Source of the DNA: Heliorestis acidaminivorans
GTDB lineage: Bacteria; Bacillota; Desulfitobacteriia; Heliobacteriales; Heliobacteriaceae
Direction of reading: 5' to 3'
Length of the DNA stretch: 64,000 bases
Assembly: GCF_008933955.1 (NCBI RefSeq)
Contig: NZ_WBXO01000010.1
Location: 41,964-105,963 of the forward strand
Part shown: positions 1 to 7,986 of the stretch, piece by piece
Layout of the letters: every line of letters begins with the position of its first letter
Numbering within the stretch: position 1 is the first letter of the stretch
Translations under genes and position numbers: made by a program
Notes under the pieces: generated by a model
What the model saw: only the letters and a program-made list of their open reading frames with translations
Told to the model about the DNA's origin: nothing
Databases searched by the model: none

Positions 1-617
1 TTAGAGGTAAGTACGGTACAATTCGCTTTGACGACGAAGGTACGAAAGGTCAGAAAAACGTCTTAATCGAAAAAGGCGTTCTCAAAGAATTTATGTACGA
101 CCGCTTTACAGCAAGCAAAGAAAAGAGAGAATCGACAGGCAATGGTAGGCGCGAATCCTATCAGCATAAGCCCGTCCCTCGTATGACTAACACACTTATT
201 GCCGCTGGCGATGAAGATCCTTCAGCGATTATCAAAGATACGAAAGAAGGCCTCTTAGTTAAGAAAATGGGTGGCGGTCAAGTTAATACGACTAACGGTG
301 ACTTCGTTTTCGATGTAGCAGAAGGTTATATCATCAAAGACGGTGAAATAGTTCATGCCGTTCGTGGAGCTACACTAACAGGCAACGGCCCTGAAGTGCT
401 CCGCAAAGTCGACCGCGTCGGCAAAGACCTAGGTTACGCCATCGGCACTTGTGGTAAAGAAGGCCAAGGTGTTCCCGTCTCTGACGCCCAACCTACTATG
501 CGCATCCAATCCCTAATCGTAGGCGGCACCGGCGGTGCGCCAGATTCCCCCAATAAGAAGCTCCCCGCATTAGCAAACATCCTAAGCGACGGCACTCCCA
601 GAATCAGAAGATTGTAA
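1..617 (+). CDS. tldD: TldD metalloprotease, C-terminal part (5' end outside window)
   Basis: The reading frame is open from base 3, so this is the 3' part of a gene that begins upstream. The visible part carries the TldD C-terminal signature: a Gly-rich GGGQVNTTNGDF segment, then VRGATLTGNGPEVL and a final GKEGQGVPVSDAQPTMRI. In the family, TldD pairs with TldE/PmbA to form a zinc-dependent protease that degrades unfolded peptides and matures some modified peptides. The partner gene follows directly, 50 bp downstream, which supports the call. The catalytic zinc motif would lie upstream and cannot be checked here. Confidence 0.9.
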   Translation, partial: RGKYGTIRFDDEGTKGQKNVLIEKGVLKEFMYDRFTASKEKRESTGNGRRESYQHKPVPRMTNTLIAAGDEDPSAIIKDTKEGLLVKKMGGGQVNTTNGDFVFDVAEGYIIKDGEIVHAVRGATLTGNGPEVLRKVDRVGKDLGYAIGTCGKEGQGVPVSDAQPTMRIQSLIVGGTGGAPDSPNKKLPALANILSDGTPRIRRL

Positions 618-667
618 AAGTGTAATTTTTGGTTAAACTATTAAAATAGTAGAAATAGAAGGCAGGT

Positions 668-2020
668 GTGAAGGTGAGTCGAATCGATATGGGCACAATC
701 ACCCGCAAAATGGTAGAACTCGCCCAACAAAAAGGTGCAGAGATGTCCGAAGCATACGGACTCGATGCTAGAGAACTATCCATCGACGTATCACAAGGGG
801 TCGTCGAAACGATGAAACTTGCCGAAGACCGAGGTGTAGGTCTGCGCATCTTCAAAAAAGGAAGAATGGGCTATGCCTATACATCGGACCTCGATGAGAA
901 GGTCCTCGAAAGTACTGTAGAACGAGCTATTGCTAATGCCGTCTGGACTGGAGAAGACCCCTATCACGTCCTGCCCTCTAAAGTAGAGGCTTACCCCCAT
1001 GTAGACACTTTTGATCCCGAGATTAGTAAGACAGCAGTAGAAGAGAAAATCAACTTAGCCAAAGAGATTGAAGCGGCCGCTCGTGCTACGGACGAGCGGG
1101 TCAAGATTACAGAACGATCTAACTATCAAGATGCTGAATATACTGTCTCTATTGTAAACTCTCGGGGCATCGATGCTTCCTATCGAGGCGCTTACTGTGG
1201 CGCTTATGCCTATCTAGTAGCTGAAGAAAATGGCGAAAATCAGACTGGTTTTGCTCTTTCTTATGGCTTGCGTTTTTCTGATATTGACCCTACTAAGGTA
1301 GGGCAGGAAGCGGCTAATAAAGCAGTGCGTATGCTCGGAGCAAAACGAATAGCTTCAAAGCGCATGCCTGTACTTTTAGATCCTTATGTAGTTACTCAAT
1401 TCATGGGCATACTTACGCCTGCGCTAACAGCAGAAGCTGTCCAAAAAGGAAAGTCGCCTCTAGCAGGCAAAAAAGATCAGATCGTAGCTTCTGATATCCT
1501 TACATTAGTCGACGATGGTCGCTTAGAAGGTCGTATCGCTTCTGCTCCTTTTGACGGTGAAGGTGTGCCTTCTTCTAGAACTGTTTTGATTGAAGATGGC
1601 ATTCTCAAAAACTATTTGCACAATAGCTATACAGCTCGCAAAGAAGGTGCTATTTCCACAGGCAACGGCACACGCGGATCTTTCCGTGGTACGCCTGAAG
1701 TAGGCACTACTAACTTTTATCTACAAGCAGGCCAAGAGACTCAAGAAGGTCTCATGGCAGGTATTGACTATGGCTTCTATGTCACTGAAGTGATGGGCAT
1801 GCATACAGCTAATCCTATCTCAGGCGACTTCTCCATTGGCGCATCTGGACTGCTCATCGAAAAAGGTCGTCTAACGACTCCTGTCCGTGGCGTAGCTATC
1901 GCCGGCAACTTAATGGAACTGCTTCAAAACATTGACGGCATTGGCAATGACCTTACCTTTTTTGTTGGCAAAGGCGCTCCTACAGTAAGAATTACCTCTC
2001 TTCCTGTAAGTGGCGACTGA
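668..2020 (+). CDS. pmbA: TldE/PmbA, non-catalytic partner of TldD protease
   Basis: The 450-residue product has the family's usual length and begins with the typical SEAYG...RELSIDVSQG region seen in TldD/PmbA N-terminal domains. The C-terminal half has FDGEGVPSSRTVLIEDG and the GNGTRGSFRGTPEVGTTNFY segment. It lacks the HExxxH zinc motif, as expected for the TldE half of the heterodimer. The start is GTG at 668; a second in-frame GTG at 674 is equally placed relative to purine-rich sequence, so the first two residues are uncertain. Adjacent to tldD and probably cotranscribed. Confidence 0.9.
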   Translation: MKVSRIDMGTITRKMVELAQQKGAEMSEAYGLDARELSIDVSQGVVETMKLAEDRGVGLRIFKKGRMGYAYTSDLDEKVLESTVERAIANAVWTGEDPYHVLPSKVEAYPHVDTFDPEISKTAVEEKINLAKEIEAAARATDERVKITERSNYQDAEYTVSIVNSRGIDASYRGAYCGAYAYLVAEENGENQTGFALSYGLRFSDIDPTKVGQEAANKAVRMLGAKRIASKRMPVLLDPYVVTQFMGILTPALTAEAVQKGKSPLAGKKDQIVASDILTLVDDGRLEGRIASAPFDGEGVPSSRTVLIEDGILKNYLHNSYTARKEGAISTGNGTRGSFRGTPEVGTTNFYLQAGQETQEGLMAGIDYGFYVTEVMGMHTANPISGDFSIGASGLLIEKGRLTTPVRGVAIAGNLMELLQNIDGIGNDLTFFVGKGAPTVRITSLPVSGD

Positions 2021-2039
2021 CGATACAAGGAGGAAAAAG

Positions 2040-2564
2040 ATGACCCAGAATCCAACACAAGTAGCAAGGAAAGTTCTTTTCAAAGATCTTTTAAAGGAAT
2101 ATTCGCCAGAACAAGGGCCATTGAGTAAGCGCATTCTGTTGCTCAATGGTCCCAACTTGAATCTCTTAGGCCGTCGTGAACCGACTCATTACGGTCAAAC
2201 ATCTTTAGCAGAAATCGAACATAGCTTACAGACCATGGCCGCTAGTTGGGGATGGGAATTAGCTTGTTATCAATCTAATCATGAAGGCGATCTGATCGAC
2301 CTTATTCATCAGGCAATGGACTTTGTAGATCTGATCATCATCAATCCTGGTGCTTACACACATACGTCAATTGCCTTGCGTGATGCCTTCAGCGGTACGG
2401 CTATTCCTTTTATCGAAGTGCATCTTTCCAACATCCATAGCCGCGAAGAATTTCGTCACCGCTCCATGCTAGCTCCCCTTGCTATTGGTCAGATTAGTGG
2501 CTTTGGTGCTCACAGCTACACACTAGCTTTAGAAGCGGCTCGTAACTACTTAGAAAGTCGCTAA
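2040..2564 (+). CDS. aroQ: Type II 3-dehydroquinate dehydratase
   Basis: Catalyses 3-dehydroquinate to 3-dehydroshikimate in the shikimate pathway (cytosolic dodecamer in the family). Visible motifs are LNGPNLNLLGRREP with the catalytic Tyr loop just after it (THYG), NPGAYTHTS, and EVHLSNIHSREEFRHRS with the active-site His and Arg. The AAGGAGG at 2027-2033 sets the ATG at 2040, giving 174 residues; an in-frame upstream GTG overlapping pmbA is rejected because it lies before this ribosome-binding site. About 30 residues precede the usual family start, so there is a short N-terminal extension of unknown role. Confidence 0.93.
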   Translation: MTQNPTQVARKVLFKDLLKEYSPEQGPLSKRILLLNGPNLNLLGRREPTHYGQTSLAEIEHSLQTMAASWGWELACYQSNHEGDLIDLIHQAMDFVDLIIINPGAYTHTSIALRDAFSGTAIPFIEVHLSNIHSREEFRHRSMLAPLAIGQISGFGAHSYTLALEAARNYLESR

Positions 2565-2629
2565 AATCATTATTAGGAAATCGATATCATCGATATCATC
2601 ATTACTTGGCTAGTTAGAGGAGTGATCTC

Positions 2630-3727
2630 TTGAAGAGTAGTGCTACTAAAGTTTTGGAACGACTCCGTGCCCAATGGCCTGACGAGACTGATGCCCTGTT
2701 AATCATGGAGCCTAACAATCGCCGCTATCTATCTAGTTTTACAGGCACAGCTGGCTTGCTATTGGTTACACCTAATCAAAGTATTCTCGTCACTGATTTT
2801 CGCTACTGGGAACAGGCTCAACAGCAAAGTCCAGAGTGGCAGATTTATCGCCAGCAAGGATCGTGGCTCAAAGCTCTTCAAGAAGTACTTACTAAGTCTA
2901 ACTGGAAAAACATTGCCATCGAATATAACTACATCACCCTTACCCAACAAGAACTGCTTACTAAGGCTTTACCTGATCGCAACTTATTGAATCAGTCGAG
3001 CCTTATCGAAATAATGCGTTCTGTAAAAGATGAAGCGGAACAAGAAAAAATAGCTCGTGCTGTAGCTTTAGCCGATCGTGGCTTTGAGCATATTCTTACT
3101 TATGTGCAGAAGCGTTTTCGAGGGTCAGAGGGCGAGGTAAGGGAAAAAGAGATTGCTTTAGAGTTAGAATTTTTTCTTAGAAAAGAAGGCGCAGAAGGCA
3201 TTGCTTTTGACTTTATCGTTGCTTCTGGTGAGCGATCGGCTTTGCCTCATGGCGTAGCTACTGATAAAGCCTTGCAAGAAGGCGAATTTGTCACTATTGA
3301 CTTTGGTTGTCGTTTAGATGGCTATTGTTCCGATACGACAAGGACTTTTTTTCTAGGGAAGCCTACAGAAGAACATCAAAAAGTCTACCGCACAGTCTTA
3401 CAAGCTCAGCAAGAAGCTCTGGAAGTGCTGGGTCCCGGCAAAATAGGAAGTGACCTAGACCAAGTGGCGCGAGAGATCATCGAAAAAGCTGGTTACGGCT
3501 CTTACTTTGGTCATGGTCTCGGTCATGGTGTTGGTCTTGTTGTACATGAGAAACCACAGCTTTCTCCAAGTAGTGACGATATCTTGCAGGTAGGGCAAGT
3601 GGTAACGGTAGAACCGGGTATTTATATCCCTCAATGGGGTGGCGTCCGCATTGAAGACATGGTTATTATCACTGACAGTGGCTGTCGCAACTTAACGAAA
3701 GCACCTAAAGAGTTAATTTGCCTTTAA
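2630..3727 (+). CDS. Xaa-Pro peptidase, M24 family
   Basis: A 365-residue aminopeptidase P/prolidase-like enzyme. The N-terminal creatinase-like domain (about residues 1-130) starts RLRAQWPDETDALLI; the C-terminal pita-bread domain keeps the five metal ligands: Asp in TIDFG and in CSDTTRTF, His in GHGLGHGVG, Glu in VEPGIYIP and Glu in VRIEDM. The start is TTG at 2630 behind GAGGAG. In many Firmicutes this gene (yqhT type) sits directly upstream of efp, as here, after aroQ. The exact substrate (dipeptide or longer X-Pro peptides) cannot be read from sequence. Confidence 0.9.
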   Translation: MKSSATKVLERLRAQWPDETDALLIMEPNNRRYLSSFTGTAGLLLVTPNQSILVTDFRYWEQAQQQSPEWQIYRQQGSWLKALQEVLTKSNWKNIAIEYNYITLTQQELLTKALPDRNLLNQSSLIEIMRSVKDEAEQEKIARAVALADRGFEHILTYVQKRFRGSEGEVREKEIALELEFFLRKEGAEGIAFDFIVASGERSALPHGVATDKALQEGEFVTIDFGCRLDGYCSDTTRTFFLGKPTEEHQKVYRTVLQAQQEALEVLGPGKIGSDLDQVAREIIEKAGYGSYFGHGLGHGVGLVVHEKPQLSPSSDDILQVGQVVTVEPGIYIPQWGGVRIEDMVIITDSGCRNLTKAPKELICL

Positions 3728-3764
3728 CAGGAGTCTTGTAGTTGCTGTTATATATTGGCAACAG

Positions 3765-3934
3765 GGTTGTAATGACGCCGTTCGCTAAGGGCTTCATGGC
3801 TGTTCGCTCCGTTGCTCCGCGGGTGCGCCAAACCTCTGGGCTGTTCTGCATGTGAACCGTGGCGCACTTTTCCGCTATGCAACTGTCGCTCTCGACGCCA
3901 TTTCGCCCAAATCGCTCACTATGTCATTACAACC
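3765..3934. repeat. 170-bp inverted-repeat element between peptidase gene and efp
   Basis: A perfect 12-bp inverted repeat bounds the segment: GGTTGTAATGAC at 3765-3776 and GTCATTACAACC at 3923-3934. Inside, GTGCGCCA (3823-3830) and TGGCGCAC (3860-3867) form a second inner stem. The whole 396-bp gap 3728-4123 holds no convincing gene; the 63-codon frame across it lacks a ribosome-binding site. The segment is richer in CG dinucleotides than its surroundings. It could be a MITE-like or palindromic repeat, but I see no clear target duplication. Confidence 0.6.
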
Positions 3935-4123
3935 AGATTATGCCATTAAGTACAAGAGTCATACTGATGATTAAAAGACTTAATTTTCAGCTTCCTGTAA
4001 GCAGGAAAACCTTTCAAGGTTATAGAAAAGTATTACACTTAAAGTATTAAACTTATATCGACAAATTTTTTTGGACCATGTCGCAGTGATGAGGAGCGAC
4101 TTGAAGGGAGTTTAACAAACAGA

Positions 4124-4681
4124 ATGATTTCTTCTAACGATTTTCGTACCGGTTCAACTATTGAGCTTGACGGTGATGCTTTCCAAGTAATTGAGTTTCA
4201 GCATGTTAAGCCTGGTAAAGGTGCCGCTTTCGTGCGCACTAAGTTGAGAAACGTCAAGACAGGTAGTGTTGTTGAGCGTACTTTCCGAGCCGGTGAAAAA
4301 GTGCCCAAAGCTCATATGGAGCGTCGTACTATGGAGTATCTCTATAACGATGGCGAAGATTATACTTTCATGGATACAGAGACTTATGAGCAGACAACTC
4401 TACAAAAGTCTCAACTTGAATATGAACTGCGCTTTCTGAAAGAGAATATGCAAGTGCATATCTTAACTTGGAAAGGCAATCTAATGGGCGTAGAGCTACC
4501 CAATACGGTAGAGCTTCGCGTAATGGAGACTGATCCTGGTGTTCGTGGTGACACTGCTCAAGGTGCTACCAAACCAGCGAAGCTAGAAACTGGTGCTGTT
4601 GTTCAAGTTCCTCTCTTTATCAACGAAAATGATCTTCTGATCATCGATACGCGCAACGGAGCTTACGTTTCTAGAGCATAA
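4124..4681 (+). CDS. efp: Translation elongation factor P
   Basis: The 185-residue product has the full three-domain EF-P length and starts with the typical [17 protein letters not shown]. The tip-loop lysine is in [12 protein letters not shown], where EF-P carries its modification in species that modify it. The C-terminal OB domain ends with [18 protein letters not shown], a diagnostic family ending. EF-P binds the ribosome E/P site and relieves stalling at polyproline. The ATG at 4124 follows GAAGGGAG with a longish spacer. Its position after an Xaa-Pro peptidase is the conserved Firmicutes order. Confidence 0.97.
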   Translation: MISSNDFRTGSTIELDGDAFQVIEFQHVKPGKGAAFVRTKLRNVKTGSVVERTFRAGEKVPKAHMERRTMEYLYNDGEDYTFMDTETYEQTTLQKSQLEYELRFLKENMQVHILTWKGNLMGVELPNTVELRVMETDPGVRGDTAQGATKPAKLETGAVVQVPLFINENDLLIIDTRNGAYVSRA

Positions 4682-4771
4682 AGCTAAGCTTGTCTTATAA
4701 TTGGTAAAAACATAGAAAAAAAGATTTGGCAGGAAAGAGATTTTTATTTGCCTAATCTTGTTAAATTACAG

Positions 4772-4839
4772 CCCTCCCGGGAATACTTAGAGTGAGCCTT
4801 TGGCAATTAAGCAAAAGGCCGATAAGTTGCTGAGGAGGG
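4772..4839 (+). promoter_or_regulatory. Foldable leader that can pair with the downstream ribosome-binding site
   Basis: Three nested complementary segments can stack: CCCTCC (4772-4777) with GGAGGG (4834-4839), ACTTA (4785-4789) with TAAGT (4823-4827), and GCCTTT (4796-4801) with AAAGGC (4814-4819). The outer stem includes the Shine-Dalgarno of the following gene (ATG 4847). This suggests translational control, but I do not recognise a known riboswitch class; the pairing is read by eye and not folded computationally. Confidence 0.35.
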
Positions 4840-4846
4840 ACTTTTT

Positions 4847-5470
4847 ATGCCTTCATTAAAAGAACGTATCTCCTATATAAAAGGAATGGCCGAAGGATTG
4901 AAAATCGAGGCCGATCCCCGAGAAGGTCGATTGCTCAGCGAAATGATCAACCTGCTTGGCAAAATGGCTGATGAGATCGATGAAGTGAAAAGAGAACAGG
5001 TAGCGCTCGAAGAAATGGTAGAAAGTATCGATGAAGATCTCGTAGAGCTCGAGAGCGACTTCTACGAATTAGATGATGACGATGATTTCGACGACGATGA
5101 CGATGATGATGATGTCTTTCTCTGCCAATGCGACCATGACCATGATGAAGAGGACGATGAGCTCATTGAATTCGAATGCCCTACTTGTGAAGAAACAGTC
5201 TGCTTTGACCAAGCTGAGTTAGCTGATGATGAAGTCTTAGAAGTAGTCTGTCCTAGCTGTGACCGTGCCGTTTATATACAAGACGGTGAAGACCTTGATA
5301 TGACTGCTTTTGACGAAGATGATGACGACGAAATTGAAGACAATAGGCAGTACAGAACAACGGAAGTAGATAGTCGTCAGGATCACCGTCACGATAAACC
5401 AAGCGACTACAACCACAGAAGTACCTATCGTACTGGTCCTTACCATCCTAGTCACTACTACAGAAACTAG
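4847..5470 (+). CDS. CD1247-like N-terminal domain protein with zinc ribbon, very acidic
   Basis: The product has 207 residues. Residues 1-75 (SLKERISYIKGMAEGL...) match the conserved N-terminal domain of the clostridial CD1247-type family, predicted helical and coiled-coil. A run of Asp residues follows (about 76-90), then a CPTCEE...CPSCDR double-CxxC zinc-ribbon-like module near residues 115-140, then a second acidic run and a His/Tyr/Arg-rich tail. Function is unknown. The gene sits between efp and spoIIIAA, which is its usual place in Clostridia. The ATG at 4847 follows GAGGAGGG. Confidence 0.75.
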   Translation: MPSLKERISYIKGMAEGLKIEADPREGRLLSEMINLLGKMADEIDEVKREQVALEEMVESIDEDLVELESDFYELDDDDDFDDDDDDDDVFLCQCDHDHDEEDDELIEFECPTCEETVCFDQAELADDEVLEVVCPSCDRAVYIQDGEDLDMTAFDEDDDDEIEDNRQYRTTEVDSRQDHRHDKPSDYNHRSTYRTGPYHPSHYYRN

Positions 5471-5519
5471 TAATCACTATAAAAACTATTAATTACCACG
5501 GAAACTAGTAATCACTATA
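5463..5519. repeat. 19-bp direct repeat overlapping a stop codon
   Basis: The sequence GAAACTAGTAATCACTATA occurs at 5463-5481 and again at 5501-5519, 38 bp apart. The first copy contains the last codons and TAG stop of the CD1247-like gene. It looks like a local duplication of the gene's 3' end. Confidence 0.7.
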
Positions 5520-5548
5520 GTAGAAAAAAAGAGTCACTTGAGTAGGGA

Positions 5549-5600
5549 AAAAGAGCCACTTGGCAAGAGAAAGATCTTCTTTTGCTGAGGGGCTCTTTTT
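5549..5600 (+). terminator. Rho-independent terminator before spoIIIAA
   Basis: AAAGAGCC at 5549 pairs with GGCTCTTTTT at 5591-5600 around an inner AT-rich stem, followed by T-rich sequence. It separates the CD1247-like gene from the spoIIIA operon. Confidence 0.7.
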
Positions 5601-5628
5601 ATTTTCTCCTTACTTCCTCCTACAATTT

Positions 5629-5657
5629 GCATAAACTTGCCAATGCCGCCATATCTT
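5629..5657 (+). promoter_or_regulatory. Candidate SigE promoter of the spoIIIA operon
   Basis: GCATAAA (5629-5635), a 14-nt spacer, then CATATCTT (5650-5657) fits the mother-cell SigE pattern (kmATAtt, 14 nt, CATAnnnT). The spoIIIA operon is SigE-controlled in Bacillus, so function and site agree. No experimental start is known here. Confidence 0.55.
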
Positions 5658-5681
5658 TGTGGTAGATAGGGGGGATCGACA

Positions 5682-6767
5682 ATGCGAGTAACTTGGGACA
5701 GGCAACAGAAAAAACTTGTTTCACCAACAAGGCCCTTACAGCATATCAAAGAAGTTCCACCACCAACACCATCACAAGCACCTACACAGCCACAGAGAGA
5801 AATACAATCTAAGGAGCAACTAATCCCCGCGTCAGCCGATCTCTGGCTGGACAAACTTTTGCCCTATCTAGCTCCAGCTATACGACCACTTCTTGTGCAA
5901 ACGATAAAAGAGAAAAAGCTAACCCCCGACAGCATCTCAGAAATTCGTCTCCGTGTGGGACGACCACTCAATATCAACTGTAATAACGGTGATATTTTGC
6001 TCCGCAATGTAACTGCAGAAGAACTCTTGCAAACATTGCATCTTATGTCCGAATGCTCTATTTACGCTTTCGAAGAAGAATTTCGTCAGGGCTATCTAAC
6101 TTTGCCCGGAGGCTATCGCGTAGGCCTAGCAGGTCGTGTTGTTCTTGAAGGTGGCAAAGTCAAGACTATCCATCCCGTATCGTCCATCAATATTCGCATT
6201 GCTCGCCAGCTCAAAGGCATAGGCGATGCTTTTTTGCCCCATTTATTAGGTTCAGAAGAAAGTCTTTTCTTGTCCACCTTAATCTTATCGCCTCCTGGTG
6301 GCGGCAAAACGACACTGCTTCGCGATCTTGTTAGACAGCTTAGCTTAGGTCGTCCTGATCTTGCACTGCCTGGAATGACCGTAGGACTTGTTGATGAGCG
6401 ATCGGAAATAGCCGCTTCATACCGTGGTATTCCCCAAAACGATGTCGGGCCTCGCACTGACGTTCTTGATGGATGCCCCAAGTCAGAAGGTCTACTGCGG
6501 CTACTGCGCTCTCTAGCACCAAAAGTTCTTGCTACTGATGAGATTGGACGTATGGACGATGTACGAGCTGTAGAAGAAGCTATGCATTGTGGCGTATCCT
6601 TGTTAGCTACAGCCCATGGCCATAACTATAGCGATCTAGATAAAAGATCGGGCCTCAGAATCATGAACCAATTAGGCTTGTTTCAACGCATTATTATCCT
6701 TAGTCCTCGTCCTCAACCAGGCACGCTAGTTGCTATCTATAACGAAATAGGCGAGAAAATCAATTAG
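5682..6767 (+). CDS. spoIIIAA: SpoIIIAA, secretion-type ATPase of the feeding channel
   Basis: A 361-residue AAA-type ATPase related to type II/IV secretion ATPases, which energises the SpoIIIA-SpoIIQ channel between mother cell and forespore. Walker A is SPPGGGKTTLLRD (about residue 205); Walker B lies near KVLATDEIG and is followed by a His-rich ATAHGH sensor. The N-terminal 60 residues, rich in Pro and Gln, are longer than in Bacillus. The ATG at 5682 follows a GGGGGG stretch. First gene of the eight-gene operon. Confidence 0.95.
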   Translation: MRVTWDRQQKKLVSPTRPLQHIKEVPPPTPSQAPTQPQREIQSKEQLIPASADLWLDKLLPYLAPAIRPLLVQTIKEKKLTPDSISEIRLRVGRPLNINCNNGDILLRNVTAEELLQTLHLMSECSIYAFEEEFRQGYLTLPGGYRVGLAGRVVLEGGKVKTIHPVSSINIRIARQLKGIGDAFLPHLLGSEESLFLSTLILSPPGGGKTTLLRDLVRQLSLGRPDLALPGMTVGLVDERSEIAASYRGIPQNDVGPRTDVLDGCPKSEGLLRLLRSLAPKVLATDEIGRMDDVRAVEEAMHCGVSLLATAHGHNYSDLDKRSGLRIMNQLGLFQRIIILSPRPQPGTLVAIYNEIGEKIN

Positions 6768-6791
6768 ATTTTCCTGAGGAGGCTATAGAAG

Positions 6792-7310
6792 ATGTGGAAG
6801 CTTATGGGCTCTGTTATCATCATTGGCGCCTGCAGTAGTGTTGGTCTGTGGATGGCTTCGGAATTACATCGCCGCCCCAAAATCTTAGCGCAATTGCAAT
6901 CGTCCCTTTCTGGACTAGCTACAGAAATTTCCTACGGCGCTATTCCTTTACCGCAAGCTATGGAACAAGCAGGACGCATCAGCGGCGCTCCGGCTGATCT
7001 GCTTTTTCAAGGTATGGCCTATCGATTGCGTCAAAATCAGGGTAGCAGTGCTCAGGAGATCTGGATTAAATGTCTGCAAGATTGGCTTCCGAGAACGGCT
7101 CTAAACAAAAAAGATGGCGAAGAACTAGAGCGCCTTGCTCTCGGACTAGGAACAGCACCAAAAGAAGATCAACTACGGCGTATTGAGGAAGTTAAAGCGC
7201 GTCTAGCCTGGTTAGAAAAAGAAGCTCGCGAAGAAGGAGCACGACTAGCTAAAGTATGGTCCTACGGTGGTATTTTAACAGGTTCAGCTATTGTCTTAGT
7301 ACTCTGGTAG
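6792..7310 (+). CDS. spoIIIAB: SpoIIIAB, GspF-like membrane component
   Basis: A 172-residue protein with an N-terminal membrane helix (about 5-20), a soluble helical middle (LATEISYGAIPLPQAMEQAG, typical of SpoIIIAB) and a C-terminal membrane helix. The family resembles the GspF platform of type II secretion and acts with the AA ATPase. The ATG at 6792 follows GAGGAGG. It is 24 bp after spoIIIAA in the same operon. Confidence 0.93.
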   Translation: MWKLMGSVIIIGACSSVGLWMASELHRRPKILAQLQSSLSGLATEISYGAIPLPQAMEQAGRISGAPADLLFQGMAYRLRQNQGSSAQEIWIKCLQDWLPRTALNKKDGEELERLALGLGTAPKEDQLRRIEEVKARLAWLEKEAREEGARLAKVWSYGGILTGSAIVLVLW

Positions 7311-7359
7311 TCTATTAGGCATCCCAAAAAGGCAGGCGAAAAATGGGGAGGATTGTACC

Positions 7360-7557
7360 ATGGACATGCTTGAAATCTTTCAAATAGCTGGGATAGGCAT
7401 ATTCGTTGCCGTTTTTTACTCTATTTTGAAAGAAGCAAAAAGAGAAGAATTAGCCCAGCTACTGGCCATTGGAGGTGTGGCTCTTGTCACCTTGATGGTC
7501 ATCCGTCTGATTAGTGAGCTTTTTACTGAAGTAAAATCCGTCTTCTTTCTCTACTAA
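7360..7557 (+). CDS. spoIIIAC: SpoIIIAC, small integral membrane protein
   Basis: A 65-residue protein made mostly of two hydrophobic helices, with the family's usual size and the MDMLEIFQIAGIGI start. SpoIIIAC and SpoIIIAD are related membrane proteins of the mother-cell side of the channel. The gene lies between spoIIIAB and spoIIIAD, with a ribosome-binding site of GGGGAGG before ATG 7360. Confidence 0.93.
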   Translation: MDMLEIFQIAGIGIFVAVFYSILKEAKREELAQLLAIGGVALVTLMVIRLISELFTEVKSVFFLY

Positions 7558-7584
7558 GGGGGGCGTGGCAAGGAGGGAAACCAG

Positions 7585-7986
7585 ATGGAGATTCTCCAAG
7601 TCGTAGGCGTCGGTATCATCGCCACGGTCCTACTTGTAATCATTCGCAAACAACGTCCAGAGTTGGCTGTGCAATTGAGCATTGCCGCTGGCGTGATTCT
7701 TTTTCTGTTCATCTTAACCAAAATATCAGCCATTCTTCAGGTGCTCGACGATCTAGCTCATCAGGCCCAAATCAATCGTTACTACCTTACTACGCTACTT
7801 AAAATCGTCGGTGTCGCCTACATAGCCGAATTTGGCGCTCAGATTTGCCGAGATGCTGGAGAATCGGCCATTGCCTCCAAAGTTGAATTAGCCGCAAAAA
7901 TTATTGTCATGGTCATGGCCTTACCCATCATTCTCGCCTTAATCGAAACGCTAATTAATCTCCTGCCGCAGGGAGGTGGGCCATGA
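7585..7986 (+). CDS. spoIIIAD: SpoIIIAD, integral membrane protein
   Basis: A 133-residue polytopic protein whose first 60 residues resemble SpoIIIAC (MEILQVVGVGIIATVLLVIIRKQRPE). It has four predicted membrane helices and the conserved YIAEFGAQICRDAGESAIASKVE region. It follows spoIIIAC by 27 bp and its last 4 bases overlap the ATG of spoIIIAE, so the two are probably translationally coupled. Confidence 0.94.
   Translation: MEILQVVGVGIIATVLLVIIRKQRPELAVQLSIAAGVILFLFILTKISAILQVLDDLAHQAQINRYYLTTLLKIVGVAYIAEFGAQICRDAGESAIASKVELAAKIIVMVMALPIILALIETLINLLPQGGGP

Noticed and set aside
3859..4050. A 63-codon plus-strand frame in the gap before efp
   Set aside because: No ribosome-binding site, overlaps the inverted-repeat element, and its product has no recognisable pattern.
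4682..4780. Possible terminator directly after efp
   Set aside because: AGATTTGGCA and TGCCTAATCT pair only with bulges and no T-run follows; support is too weak to list.
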